A stretch of 64,000 bases of DNA, taken from contig NZ_JAUSNR010000046.1 in the NCBI RefSeq assembly GCF_030656345.1, positions 1 through 64,000 on the forward strand, given 5' to 3'. This document shows positions 45,254 through 54,447 of the stretch, piece by piece. The position numbers and the translations under genes were made by a program. The notes below the pieces were generated by a model that had not been told where the DNA came from, did not search any database, and saw only the letters and a list, made by a program, of their open reading frames with translations. The first letter of the stretch is position 1. The number at the start of each line of letters is the position of its first letter. Source of the DNA: Pseudotabrizicola sp. Lineage in GTDB: Bacteria > Pseudomonadota > Alphaproteobacteria > Rhodobacterales > Rhodobacteraceae.

Positions 45254-46185
45254 CGGAACTTGTTACAGATGCCATGATGGCCGAGGCTGTCACCGCCGCC
45301 GGGTTTTCGATGGCCGATGTCGTCTCTGACGGCCCTGCAGCGCTTGCGTCCCCAAGTTACAAGGCGCTGGAAAGCCGCTCGGTTGTGACCGCAGGTGCGT
45401 TTGTCAAACGCATGCATCCTGAAATGCGCGGCACCTTTCATCTTGGGGCCGCACTTCAGGCCGCACGAAACGCAGGCGCGGCCGGGGTCGGGCCAGAGGT
45501 TTTGTGGTCAGATGAGGGGCTTGGCGCAATTGCCATGAACCGCCTTGGCAACGGCTGGATCACCGCGCGGCAAAATGATCTGCAGACCGAGGCGGTGATG
45601 ACATCCGCCGTAAAGGCGCTGAAAACGCTGCACGCCGGCCCCGCCCTTGACCACAGGTTTGACCCGTTTGCCGAAATTGATCATCTGATCGCAGCCTACA
45701 AGGCCGATGGGCTGGCGCTGCCCGACAACATCGGCTGGCTGCGCCGTCTTGTCTGGATGGCAAAGGGGCTGTCAGACAGCGCAGCGCTGCGGCCCTGCCG
45801 CAACGACGGGTCTTGTTCCAACCTGATGATCGGCCCCGGCGCGCAGGTGATGTTGGTGGACTTTGACCGCGCGGGCATGAACGATCCGCTTTACGATCTG
45901 GGCTGCCTGCTTGCCGAACTGACCGACCACGAAAGCGAAATGCGGCCTGCGTTCGAGGCTTATGTCGGACATTTCGACCCGGTCGGCTTTGCCCGCGCGC
46001 GGCTGTGGTCGCATGTGGACGACATGCTGCATGCGCTCTGGTCCGGGCTGATGGCGCATAAATCCGAACGTACATCCGTGGAATGGATCAAATACGGTGA
46101 ATGGCGGTTGCTGCGCCTGACGATGGCCTTGCAGCACCCCTTGTTCGAAGAACGGGTTCGCCAGACAGCGCAGGGGGCAGCATGA
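45250..46185 (+). CDS. Phosphotransferase, choline/aminoglycoside kinase-like (1)
   Basis: A 311-residue protein of the APH/choline kinase superfamily. The C-lobe shows 'RNDGSCSNLMIGPGAQVM' and 'LVDFDRAGMNDPLYDLGC', the usual catalytic and magnesium-binding segments. The catalytic loop has Arg-Asn-Asp where His-x-Asp is expected. N-lobe 'VTAGAFVKRMHPEM' lacks a clear nucleotide-binding glycine loop. It overlaps genes on both sides by ATGA. Substrate unknown; a hydroxylated amine is plausible for the family. Confidence 0.75.
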   Translation: MTELVTDAMMAEAVTAAGFSMADVVSDGPAALASPSYKALESRSVVTAGAFVKRMHPEMRGTFHLGAALQAARNAGAAGVGPEVLWSDEGLGAIAMNRLGNGWITARQNDLQTEAVMTSAVKALKTLHAGPALDHRFDPFAEIDHLIAAYKADGLALPDNIGWLRRLVWMAKGLSDSAALRPCRNDGSCSNLMIGPGAQVMLVDFDRAGMNDPLYDLGCLLAELTDHESEMRPAFEAYVGHFDPVGFARARLWSHVDDMLHALWSGLMAHKSERTSVEWIKYGEWRLLRLTMALQHPLFEERVRQTAQGAA

Positions 46186-47126
46186 CCATGAAACTTCTGG
46201 GCAGCGCAAAAAACGCAATGGAAGAAACCATCGAAGCCGCGATCCGCGAAGCGCCCTTGTTCAACGGCGGTCAGACCATGGTCTACGGCATGGTGTCGGG
46301 CGGCATTTCCAACGAGAACTGGCGCGTGCGCAACACGGCAGGCCCGGGCGACTGGTTCGTAAAGGTTCCCGGCGCGGGCACCGAGATGTTCATTGACCGC
46401 GCGACGGCGCTGGACGCCTCACGCAAGGCGGCTCAGGCAGGTCTGGGGCCAAAGGTGCATGACGACCTGGCCGCGCGCGGGATAGAGATCAATGATTTCC
46501 TGCACGACAGACGCCCCTCCAATCACAGCGATTTCCGCGATCTGGGCATGTGCAAGGCCGCAATGGGCGCGTATCGCATCATGCATGGGCTGCCGCCGCT
46601 GCAGCTGACAAAGACGATTTTCGACATGATCGACGAACATCTGGCGCAGATAAAAGAACTTGGTGCGCCGATGTATAAGGATGCAGACTGGCTGCGCATC
46701 AACACCGATCTGGCGCGCGATGCCATGCACGCCTCGGGCCTTGATCTTGTTACCTCGTTCAACGATCCGATGCCCGGAAATTTCATGATCGGCAAAGACG
46801 GGTCCATCATGCTCATCGATTATGAATATGCGTCGATGAATGACCGCTGCTACGATTTGGGGATTTGGTTTGGTGAAATGTTTTTCAGGCCGGAACGAGA
46901 ACTTGAACTGATCGAAGAATATTTCGGCACGGTGACGCCTGAGATTGTTTCACGTATCACGGTGCACAAGGCCCTGGCAGACGTGAAGTGGTGCTTGTGG
47001 TCTATGGTGCAACTGAAAGTGTCGCGCCTTGACTTTGATTTCCATAAATATGGCATGTGGAAAAAAATGCGCGCACGGTCAGTGTTTGAACACCCCGATT
47101 GGTCGCTTCACCTGTGCAGACTTTAG
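46182..47126 (+). CDS. Phosphotransferase, choline/ethanolamine kinase-like (2)
   Basis: A 314-residue choline-kinase-like protein, more typical than its neighbour. The N-lobe has 'GGISNENWRVRN' and 'WFVKVPGAGTEMFIDRA'; the C-lobe has 'FNDPMPGNFMIGKDG' followed by 'MLIDYEYASMNDRCYDLGIW'. The catalytic loop reads Phe-Asn-Asp rather than His-x-Asp. It ends the operon. Two adjacent kinases of one superfamily suggest either a heteromeric enzyme or successive phosphorylations. An ATG two codons in is an alternative start. Confidence 0.82.
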   Translation: MTMKLLGSAKNAMEETIEAAIREAPLFNGGQTMVYGMVSGGISNENWRVRNTAGPGDWFVKVPGAGTEMFIDRATALDASRKAAQAGLGPKVHDDLAARGIEINDFLHDRRPSNHSDFRDLGMCKAAMGAYRIMHGLPPLQLTKTIFDMIDEHLAQIKELGAPMYKDADWLRINTDLARDAMHASGLDLVTSFNDPMPGNFMIGKDGSIMLIDYEYASMNDRCYDLGIWFGEMFFRPERELELIEEYFGTVTPEIVSRITVHKALADVKWCLWSMVQLKVSRLDFDFHKYGMWKKMRARSVFEHPDWSLHLCRL

Positions 47127-47564
47127 GATCATAGCCCCTTCCACTTCGTATGTGGCGGGATCAGTCCCGGCAGCCGCGAGACATCCACAGCACGGCGGTC
47201 ATCCAGCAGTGTCGGTCCGAGCGTGAACTGACCCCGAAATCATCCGCCCCCTAGCTCACCTTGGCCTAGCCCCAGGTGGTCGAGCCTTTTGTTGCGGGCG
47301 GCGACAGCAACAGGCATCGGGTGGACACAGGTGCAGCCGAACAGCATCAGCCCGCCCGGCAGATCGCGCCCGGCCCGCGCGTGCAGCGCGGTTTTCTGCC
47401 CCGCAGCATCAGCAAAGCCGGTGCTGACGGCACAGCGTGCGGTCAACGCCGGTCAAGCCTCAGCCAGCAGCGGCAGATGTGTGGCTGCTGGCGGTGAGAT
47501 GGGTGATCAGCTGGGCCAGCCAATGATCGGGCGGCGTCCTGCTATGCCCCCTTGGTGCCGGTCC
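47127..47564. other. 438-bp region with no intact gene; probable remnants
   Basis: A minus-strand open stretch at 47129-47239 encodes '...FTLGPTLLDDRRAVDVSRLP' and 'GLIPPHTKWKGL' with a stop, protein-like and without an upstream start, so likely the 3' end of a decayed gene. Between 47240 and 47560 frames are short and composition is GC-rich; no family is recognisable. The stretch separates two catabolic clusters that converge here. Confidence 0.35.
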
Positions 47565-49667
47565 TTACGATGGCAGGCGTGAGGGCAATGGCTCCAGCCG
47601 TGCCACTTCGCGGCGAAAGGCGGGGGTGTCGCTGCGGTCCTCGGGCTGGTCCAGCTCTTCGGCAAAGCGGCGACCGGCATAGGTGGCCCAGGCAATCGGG
47701 CCGGGGGCGGCAGCATCGCCGATCAGCTTGACCGAAAGGATACCGGCATCGGCCCATTCGCCCTGACGGGCGCGCAGATCGTGATACAGGCTGTCATGTG
47801 GGATGCGAGATGTGACCATGACCACGGCATCGGCTTGCAGGGTGCTTTGCGCTCCGGTCCATGTGCAGCCCAGCATGACTTGGGTTGCGGTGATGGCCTC
47901 GGGCGCTTTGCTGGTGTGGACTGTGACGCCCAGCTCCAGCAGGCGGCGCATGATGATGGCCTGTTCCAGCGTGTTTTCGGCCCATTCGGCGACTTTTGTG
48001 GCGGGGGAGATGAAATCGACGCGGCAGCCGCGCGCGACCAGCACCTCGGCGATGACCGAGCCCATGTAGAAATGGTCATCATCATAGAGCGTGACGCGCC
48101 CGCCCATCGGGCCGTTGCCATCCATGATGTCATCGGGGGAAAATACCGGCATCGCGGGATCGGTCGGGATCGGACGCAGGTGCAGACGGGCCACCGCATC
48201 GCGCCGCCAGTCGGCCCCGGTGGCAATGGCCACATGCTGCGCGCCCATGGCCAGCACGTCACCTGCCGTCAGGCGGCTGTCGCGGTAGATCTCGGCATTG
48301 GTCAGGGGGGCAAGCTGCCCGGTGCGGAAATCGGCGACCCTTCCCCAGGCCGACAGACCGGGCAAGGAGCGTTCGCGGGCGACCCGGCCACCGAGTGTGG
48401 TCGTCGCCTCGGCCAGCGTGACGTGGTAGCCGCGTTTTGCGGCCTGCAATGCCGCTTCCAGCCCGGTAGGACCGGCACCGACGATCAAAACGGTGTCGGA
48501 AGCGCCCTTGGCCCGTGCCCGTTCCGGGTGCCAGCCTTTGCGCCATTCCTCCATGAAGGCCGTGTTCTGGGTGCAGCGGCTGATGCCGCCGGTCATGTCG
48601 CCCGAAACGCAGATGTTGCAGCCGATACATTCGCGGATGTCGTCGAACCGGCCCTCTTCGATCTTTTTCGGCAGGAACGGATCGGCAATCGAGGGCCGCG
48701 CCGCGCCGATGAAGTCGAGGATGCCGGAGCGGATCTGGCGGACCATGGCATCGGCAGAGGTGAAGCGGCCAACGCCGACCACGGGTTTGCTGGTCAGCGC
48801 TTTGATGCCGCGCACCAGATCTTCCTGTGCCGCTTCGGGTTTGAAGCGCGAGGTGCCGGAACACGCCTCCCAAGTACCATGGGCAAGATCCCAGATGTCG
48901 GGCAGATCGCCGTGCATTTCGATGAAATCGCGCAGCTCGGCATTGGAAAACCCAAAAGCCCCCGCCTCGTGCAGCGACAGGCGCAGCGAGATGGCCAGCT
49001 CACCCTTGGTTTCCTCGCGCGCCTCCTCCACGATTTCGCGCAGGAAGCGGGCGCGGTTTTCCAGGCTTCCACCGTATTCATCGGTGCGGTGGTTGGTTGC
49101 GCGGGAGAGGAAATGTTGCAGGATGCCGAAACCATGCGCGCCGTAAAGGCAGATCAGGTCAAAGCCCGCCGTCTGGCTGCGGCGGAAAGCGTTGCGGAAC
49201 CAGCGGCGTAGATCGCGGATATCCTCCCGGTCCATGGTGCGGGCCTGCACCGGATCGGAGGTGAAGGTGAGGATCGGGCCGCCGCTGACCGCCAACGGCA
49301 CCTCACGGCTGTAAAGATTGGGGCCGTTGATGCCGGAATAGGCCAGTTGAATCCCCGCCAGCGCGCCATGTGATTTCATCGCATCGGCCATCGCGGCAAG
49401 CGCGGGAATATCCTTATCCTCCCACAGATGCTGTTCGATGAACGGGGTGATCTCAGAGCTGGGATGGATCTCGGTCTGTTCGGTAAAGATCACGCCCCAG
49501 CCGCCCTCGGCCTTGGTGCGGCGCATCTCGGCCACGGCGGAAGGGTCGCGGTACCCGCCGCCATTGCAGTGCGGCACCTGATAGAAGCGGTTCTTGGCGG
49601 TTTTCGGGCCGACCCGGAGCGGCTCGAACAGGATATCATAGCGGCTGTCGCGGACATCTTTCGGCAT
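47565..49667 (-). CDS. Dimethylamine/trimethylamine dehydrogenase-like FMN/Fe-S flavoprotein
   Basis: About 700 residues in three parts: an N-terminal FMN TIM-barrel of the old-yellow-enzyme class ('YDILFEPLRVGPKTAKNRFY', 'CLYGAHGFGILQHFLSRATN'), a 4Fe-4S site 'CIGCNICVSGDMTGGISRC' near residue 350, and a C-terminal nucleotide-binding domain pair ('VLIVGAGPTGLEAALQAAKR'). Cys34 in 'RFYQVPHCNGGG' aligns with the cysteine that binds FMN covalently in trimethylamine dehydrogenase. The next substrate-pocket position is Gln ('TEQTEIHP'), as in dimethylamine dehydrogenase rather than Tyr. It probably oxidatively demethylates a methylated amine. Last gene of the operon. Confidence 0.87.
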   Translation of the reverse strand: MPKDVRDSRYDILFEPLRVGPKTAKNRFYQVPHCNGGGYRDPSAVAEMRRTKAEGGWGVIFTEQTEIHPSSEITPFIEQHLWEDKDIPALAAMADAMKSHGALAGIQLAYSGINGPNLYSREVPLAVSGGPILTFTSDPVQARTMDREDIRDLRRWFRNAFRRSQTAGFDLICLYGAHGFGILQHFLSRATNHRTDEYGGSLENRARFLREIVEEAREETKGELAISLRLSLHEAGAFGFSNAELRDFIEMHGDLPDIWDLAHGTWEACSGTSRFKPEAAQEDLVRGIKALTSKPVVGVGRFTSADAMVRQIRSGILDFIGAARPSIADPFLPKKIEEGRFDDIRECIGCNICVSGDMTGGISRCTQNTAFMEEWRKGWHPERARAKGASDTVLIVGAGPTGLEAALQAAKRGYHVTLAEATTTLGGRVARERSLPGLSAWGRVADFRTGQLAPLTNAEIYRDSRLTAGDVLAMGAQHVAIATGADWRRDAVARLHLRPIPTDPAMPVFSPDDIMDGNGPMGGRVTLYDDDHFYMGSVIAEVLVARGCRVDFISPATKVAEWAENTLEQAIIMRRLLELGVTVHTSKAPEAITATQVMLGCTWTGAQSTLQADAVVMVTSRIPHDSLYHDLRARQGEWADAGILSVKLIGDAAAPGPIAWATYAGRRFAEELDQPEDRSDTPAFRREVARLEPLPSRLPS

Positions 49668-49669
49668 GG

Positions 49670-50425
49670 TCACATCGTCCTGAAATCGGCAGATTGGGTG
49701 GACAGCCGGGCCGGATCACGTGGCGGCAGATCGGCGATCAGCAAAGCCGGGTGTTCGCCCGCCAACGCGAGGGTTTCGCCATGTGGGCCGGTGATCTGAC
49801 TGCCGCCGGTGTAGGTCAGATCGCCCTCGGACCCGCAGTAATTGGCATAGGCAATGGCGATGCCGTGATTGGCGGCCATGGCGGGCACGGTAACACGCGG
49901 GACATGGGTGAAAGGGTGCATGTTGGCGGTGGGGCACAGGATGACACTGACGCCCTGCGCGGCCAGTGCATTGATATGCGGCGCGAATTCGATGTCATAG
50001 CAGATCAGCAGCGCGAATGTGTGCCCGGCGAGGTCAAAGGTCACATAGCCGGTGCCGGGCGTATAGAGCGCCTGCTCGCGCGGGCCGTAAAGCTGGATCT
50101 TGCGGTAATTGGCAAGGATGGTGCCGTCGGGGCCGATACAGAGCGCGGAATTGTAAAGGGCCTCGCCGTCGCGTTCGGCATAGCCGATGGCAAGCGCACA
50201 ACCTGCGTCACGTGCGGCGGCGGCGAGGCGCGCCAGTTCTGGCGCATCGGCGGCAAGGCCCCGGGACGGGATATCGGGCTGATTGTAGCCCGGCAGCCAG
50301 ATCTCGGGGAGGACGAGAACGGAAGCGTTCACCCGACCTGCGGCGGCAAGGGCAGCTGTTGCCTGTGACAGGCCGGTTTCCAGATCAGAGGCGGGCGATG
50401 GCCCTTGCCAGACAGCGATGCGCAT
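49670..50425 (-). CDS. Nitrilase-family carbon-nitrogen hydrolase
   Basis: A 251-residue CN-hydrolase with the complete triad: Glu41 ('LVLPEIWLPGYN'), Lys109 ('NYRKIQLYG') and Cys142 ('LLICYDIEFAPH'). Members hydrolyse amides, N-carbamoyl groups or, less often, nitriles; the 'GYN' and 'CYDIEF' patterns are closer to aliphatic-amide or carbamoyl hydrolases than to true nitrilases. Its stop lies two bases before the flavoprotein start. With the importer upstream it probably releases an amine from an amide substrate. Confidence 0.88.
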   Translation of the reverse strand: MRIAVWQGPSPASDLETGLSQATAALAAAGRVNASVLVLPEIWLPGYNQPDIPSRGLAADAPELARLAAAARDAGCALAIGYAERDGEALYNSALCIGPDGTILANYRKIQLYGPREQALYTPGTGYVTFDLAGHTFALLICYDIEFAPHINALAAQGVSVILCPTANMHPFTHVPRVTVPAMAANHGIAIAYANYCGSEGDLTYTGGSQITGPHGETLALAGEHPALLIADLPPRDPARLSTQSADFRTM

Positions 50426-50513
50426 GATGCAAACCCCGGGGGCGCTGCCCCCGGACCCCCGGGATATTTGTGAACAGATGAAAGGGGGCCAGCATGCCCG
50501 GCCCCCGGCGGGT

Positions 50514-51542
50514 TCATTTTTTCAGGTTGATCCAGATCGCATCGTAGAGTTTCTGGGTGTCTTCATCGCAGACTTCGGCAAAGACGCCGGGGGTCGTGCC
50601 TGCGGGCGGGTTGTTTTCCGGGCTGGTGCGGATCGCCTCATCAAGGAACGGCTCCACCCCCGACACGCCTGAGGTATAGGCCGCGTAATTCGTCACCGCG
50701 GCGGCGTTTTCAGGCTCCAGCAGGAAGTTCATGAAGGTGATCGCATTGGCGCGGTTCGGCGCGTCTTTCAGCAGCACCACATTGTCCATCCACAGCACAT
50801 GGCCTTCGGTCGGGTAGCTGTATTCGACATTCGCGCCCTCGGCCCGGGCCTTGGCGGAAAAGCCGTTGTAGATCATGCCTGCCGCCGCATCGCCGGAGAC
50901 CATCACATCCTTGGCGGTGTCAGAGCCGAAGCTGGCCCAGTGCTGCTTTGCCGCCACCAGCATTTCGGCCAGCGCGCGCAACTGGTCGCGGTCGGTCGAG
51001 CATTGCGGGATGCCGAGGTACAGCGAGCCAAGGATCAGCACCTCGTTCTGGCTGTCGAGCACGTTAATCTTGCCGCGCAGTTCTTCTGGCGGGTCGAAGA
51101 TCACGCCAAGGCTGGAGATGTCGCCGGTATAAACCCCGCGGTTCACCGCAAAGGAGGTGGAGCCCCATTGATAGGGGATCGACGAGCTGCGGCCCGGATC
51201 GAAGGGCACATCGAGCCATTGCGGCGCGATATTGGGCAGGTTTGGCATCTCTTCCGCCGTGAAGGTGTCGAGCATGCCGCTTTCGGCCATGATTTCCACC
51301 ATGAAATCGGCAGGCACGGCCACGTCATACTGGCCCAGCTTGCCGGCCTTGAGGCTGGCGAGCATGGATTCGTTGCTGTCATAGGTGTCGATGGTTACCT
51401 TGATGCCGGTCTCGGCGGTGAATTTGTCGACCAGCTCCTGCGGGATGTATTCAAACCAGTGATAGACCGACAGCGTGCCTTCGGCTTGGGCGGCACTGGC
51501 CAGCAGGCACAGAGCGGAGGTCGTGGATATGAGGCGTTTCAT
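50514..51542 (-). CDS. ABC transporter substrate-binding protein, PotD/PotF-like
   Basis: A 342-residue periplasmic spermidine/putrescine-type binding protein with signal peptide 'MKRLISTTSALCLLASAAQA'. The mature start 'EGTLSVYHWFEYIPQELVDK' and 'YDVAVPADFMVEIM' are family features. Polyamine recognition by acidic and aromatic residues is known for the family; the ligand here could be a related amine. AAGGAG precedes the ATG. Confidence 0.92.
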   Translation of the reverse strand: MKRLISTTSALCLLASAAQAEGTLSVYHWFEYIPQELVDKFTAETGIKVTIDTYDSNESMLASLKAGKLGQYDVAVPADFMVEIMAESGMLDTFTAEEMPNLPNIAPQWLDVPFDPGRSSSIPYQWGSTSFAVNRGVYTGDISSLGVIFDPPEELRGKINVLDSQNEVLILGSLYLGIPQCSTDRDQLRALAEMLVAAKQHWASFGSDTAKDVMVSGDAAAGMIYNGFSAKARAEGANVEYSYPTEGHVLWMDNVVLLKDAPNRANAITFMNFLLEPENAAAVTNYAAYTSGVSGVEPFLDEAIRTSPENNPPAGTTPGVFAEVCDEDTQKLYDAIWINLKK

Positions 51543-51570
51543 GGGGCACTCCTTGTTGGGCGGGATTGGT

Positions 51571-52377
51571 TTACGGGCTCTGACGGCCCTTGCGGTTGAT
51601 CAGGTAGGACAGGGTGACAAAGAGGATCGAGACGCCCAGCATCAGCGTGGAAATCGCCATGATGTTGGGCTTGATCCCCTGTTTGACCGAACCGAAGATC
51701 GCGGTCGGCAGGGTTTCCATACCCGCACCCTTGACGAAATTGGTGATGATGAAATCGTCAAGGCTGATGATGAAGGCGAGCAGGTAGCCAGAGATCACGC
51801 CGGGGGCCATCAGCGGCAACAGCACCAGCCAGAACGACTGCGCGCGGGTAGCGTAGAGGTCGCGGGCCGCGGCCTCAAAACTGCCGTCGATGCCCTGCAG
51901 GCGGGCAGCGATGGGCAGGTAGGCGAAGGGGATGCAGAAGGTGATGTGTGCGATCAGGATGGTCAGATAGCCGGTGGTAAAGCCGATCATGGTGAAAAAG
52001 ATCAGCGTGGCGACAGCGATCACGATTTCCGGCACCATCAGCGGCAGGTTGATCAGGGCAAAGGTCAGCGACCGGCCCTTGAACTTGCCCGCCCGCAGCA
52101 TGGCCAGAGCGGCAGCGGTGGCGATGCCGGTGGCAATCGTCGCGGCCAGCACCGCGATGGTCAGCGAGTTCCACGCGGCGGCGCGAAAGCGCGGGGCCTC
52201 GGGCCCGGTGAACACATCCACGTACCAGCGCAGCGACACCCCGCCCCAGTTGGTCAGAGAGGGGCTGTCGTTGAAGGAATAGATCATCACCACGATCAGC
52301 GGCGCATAAAGGATGATCAGGCAAAGCATGGCGATGCTGAAAAAGCCCGGGTAATGGCGGACGGATCGCAGGGCCAT
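51571..52377 (-). CDS. ABC transporter permease, PotC/PotI-like
   Basis: A 268-residue polyamine-type permease with six hydrophobic segments and the EAA loop '[20 protein letters not shown]'. The first helix begins '[20 protein letters not shown]'. Its start overlaps the upstream permease stop by one base (TGATG). Much longer upstream readings overlap the other permease and are rejected. Confidence 0.93.
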   Translation of the reverse strand: MALRSVRHYPGFFSIAMLCLIILYAPLIVVMIYSFNDSPSLTNWGGVSLRWYVDVFTGPEAPRFRAAAWNSLTIAVLAATIATGIATAAALAMLRAGKFKGRSLTFALINLPLMVPEIVIAVATLIFFTMIGFTTGYLTILIAHITFCIPFAYLPIAARLQGIDGSFEAAARDLYATRAQSFWLVLLPLMAPGVISGYLLAFIISLDDFIITNFVKGAGMETLPTAIFGSVKQGIKPNIMAISTLMLGVSILFVTLSYLINRKGRQSP

Positions 52378-53300
52378 CAGCGTGCCTCCGCCCGGGACGT
52401 GCTGCGCGCATAGAGCATGAGCAGGATCAGCACGAGGCTCATCAGGATCATCGACACCGCAGCCCCAAACGGCCAGTTGCCGAGCGAGCGTTTGAACTGT
52501 TCTTCGATCAGCGAGCCGATCATGAAGTTCTTGGCCCCGCCCAGCAGGTTGGGGGCCAGAAACGCGCCCAGCGACGGGATGAAAACCAGCAGGCAGCCGG
52601 CGATGATGCCGGGTTTGACGATGGGCAGCACGATGTCGCGCAAGGTGACCCAACGGCTGGCGTAGAGATCGGCGGCGGCTTCAGAGAGGGCGAAGTTATA
52701 GCGCTCGACCGCTGCATAGATCGGCAGCACCATGAAGGGCAGATAGCTGTAGAACAGGCCCAGCTGCACGGCAAAGTTGGTGTTGATCATGCCGAGCGGT
52801 TCAGAGATCAGGCCCACGACCATCAGCGCGTCGTTCAGCGGGCCGTTTTCGCGGATCAGGAAGCGCAAGGAGACCGTGCGGATCAGCAGGTTCACCCAAT
52901 AGGGCACCGTGATCAGGAACAGCCAGACCCCACGCGTGGCGGCCGGGCGGGTTGCGATGAACCATGCGGTGGGAAAGCCGATCAGCAGGCACAGGGTGGT
53001 GGCGGTGGCGGCCTGCGCGATCGAGCGGCCAAAGACGCTGATGTAGGTCCATTCCAGCGAGGGCGGCTCGTCGCCGAACAGGCCCCGGTTTATGAAGAAC
53101 TGGTCATAGGCGGCAAGCGAGAATTCCCAGATCACGCCACCGCGCATTTCCTTGGTCAGGAAAGAGTAGACCGCCATCAGCGCGACGGGCAGGATCAGGA
53201 AGACCCCGATCACCAGCCATGTCGGCAACAGCAGCGGCACGCGGGCGCTGCGATAGGTCGTCTCGGCACTGGTGCCGCTGTCGGGGGCCGCTCCGGCCAT
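52377..53300 (-). CDS. ABC transporter permease, PotB/PotH-like
   Basis: A 307-residue permease, N-terminal '[20 protein letters not shown]', EAA loop '[20 protein letters not shown]'. It forms the membrane heterodimer with the PotC-like protein. The last base of the ATPase gene is shared with its start region. Confidence 0.93.
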   Translation of the reverse strand: MAGAAPDSGTSAETTYRSARVPLLLPTWLVIGVFLILPVALMAVYSFLTKEMRGGVIWEFSLAAYDQFFINRGLFGDEPPSLEWTYISVFGRSIAQAATATTLCLLIGFPTAWFIATRPAATRGVWLFLITVPYWVNLLIRTVSLRFLIRENGPLNDALMVVGLISEPLGMINTNFAVQLGLFYSYLPFMVLPIYAAVERYNFALSEAAADLYASRWVTLRDIVLPIVKPGIIAGCLLVFIPSLGAFLAPNLLGGAKNFMIGSLIEEQFKRSLGNWPFGAAVSMILMSLVLILLMLYARSTSRAEAR

Positions 53301-54358
53301 CAGTCGGCCAGAAGGCGCGCGGCACCTTCCTCCAGATACAGGCCGATGCGGGTGCCGGGTGTGGGCACTTCCGTCCGCGCGGCGTTCTGGATGCGGACCT
53401 GCAGCGGCGTGCCGCCATCCAGCCGGACCAGAATCTGCAGATCGGTACCGAGGTAGATCACCTGGTCCACCACAGCCTCCATCCCTGCGCCCAAGGGCAC
53501 AATCGTCAGCCGCTCCGGCCGGATCGACAGGTGGTGACGGCCGGGGTCGTGGGTGGCGGTAGAACAGGTGATGGCATGACCTCCGGGCAGGATCACCTGC
53601 GCCTGATCGCCTGCGATGCTGGCAACGTCCACCTCCAGCAGATTGGTCTCGCCGATGAAATCGGCGACGAAACGGTTGACCGGGGTTTCGTAGATGTCAC
53701 GCGGGGTGCCGATCTGCTGCACATGGCCCGCGCTCATCACCGCGATGCGGTTTGACATCGTCAGCGCCTCTTCCTGATCGTGGGTCACGAAAATGAAGGT
53801 GATGCCGGTGTCTTGTTGCAGCTGTTTCAGCTCCATCCGCATGGCCTGCCGCAGTTTGAGATCCAGCGCCGAAAGCGGTTCATCCAGCAACAGCACCTTG
53901 GGTTGCGGGGCAAGGGCGCGGGCCAATGCCACGCGCTGCTGCTGGCCACCGGACAGCTGGGCGGGGAGGCGATCGGCAAAGCTGGACAAATGCACCATGT
54001 CCAGCATCTCGCCCGCCCTCTTTGTGCGGGTGGGCAGGTCAAAGCCCTTCATCTTCAAGCCGAACGCCACATTGTCGATCACCGACATATGCGGGAACAG
54101 GGCGTATTGCTGGAACACTGTGTTGACCGGGCGCAGGTTGGGGTCAAGCGTGGCGATGTTCTGGCCAAACAGCAGGATGTCGCCTTGTGTCACATCCTCG
54201 AACCCTGCGATCATCCGCAACAATGTGGTCTTGCCACAGCCGGAGGGGCCGAGCAAAGTAAAGAACTCGTTGTCCATGATCGACAGTGACACGCCATGCA
54301 GCGCGGTAAAGGTGCCAAAGGTCTTGGTCACGGTGCGGATGTCGATGGCGGTCTGCAT
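53300..54358 (-). CDS. ABC transporter ATPase, PotA/PotG-like
   Basis: A 352-residue ATPase: Walker A 'GPSGCGKTT', signature 'LSGGQQQRVALARA', Walker B 'VLLLDEPLSALD', H-loop 'FVTHDQEEAL', and a C-terminal TOBE domain ('LSIRPERLTIVPLGAG'). First gene of the six-gene operon, 90 bases from the divergent LuxR-type gene. All catalytic residues are present. Confidence 0.94.
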   Translation of the reverse strand: MQTAIDIRTVTKTFGTFTALHGVSLSIMDNEFFTLLGPSGCGKTTLLRMIAGFEDVTQGDILLFGQNIATLDPNLRPVNTVFQQYALFPHMSVIDNVAFGLKMKGFDLPTRTKRAGEMLDMVHLSSFADRLPAQLSGGQQQRVALARALAPQPKVLLLDEPLSALDLKLRQAMRMELKQLQQDTGITFIFVTHDQEEALTMSNRIAVMSAGHVQQIGTPRDIYETPVNRFVADFIGETNLLEVDVASIAGDQAQVILPGGHAITCSTATHDPGRHHLSIRPERLTIVPLGAGMEAVVDQVIYLGTDLQILVRLDGGTPLQVRIQNAARTEVPTPGTRIGLYLEEGAARLLAD

Positions 54359-54369
54359 GCAGCTGGTCC

Positions 54370-54427
54370 ATACCCCCGGAATATGCCATCAAACGCTAAT
54401 TGCGGGATTTTCCGGGGTATATACCCC
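54370..54427. promoter_or_regulatory. Palindromic ATACCCC/GGGGTAT operator region
   Basis: GGGGTATATACCCC (54414-54427) is a perfect 14-bp palindrome. Another half-site, ATACCCC, lies at 54370-54376, about 44 bases away, forming a second inverted pairing with GGGGTAT. The sites fill the 90-bp gap between the ABC operon and the LuxR gene, so the LuxR protein is the natural binder. Confidence 0.6.
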
Positions 54428-54447
54428 TAACGAGGTATGACAGTCGA

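Noticed and set aside
36403..47564. A tRNA-borne genomic island with an att repeat
   Set aside because: I looked for a copy of the tRNA 3' end in the gaps at 47.1-47.6 kb and 55.3-55.5 kb and found none. No integrase gene is present, so only the position beside a tRNA supports an island.
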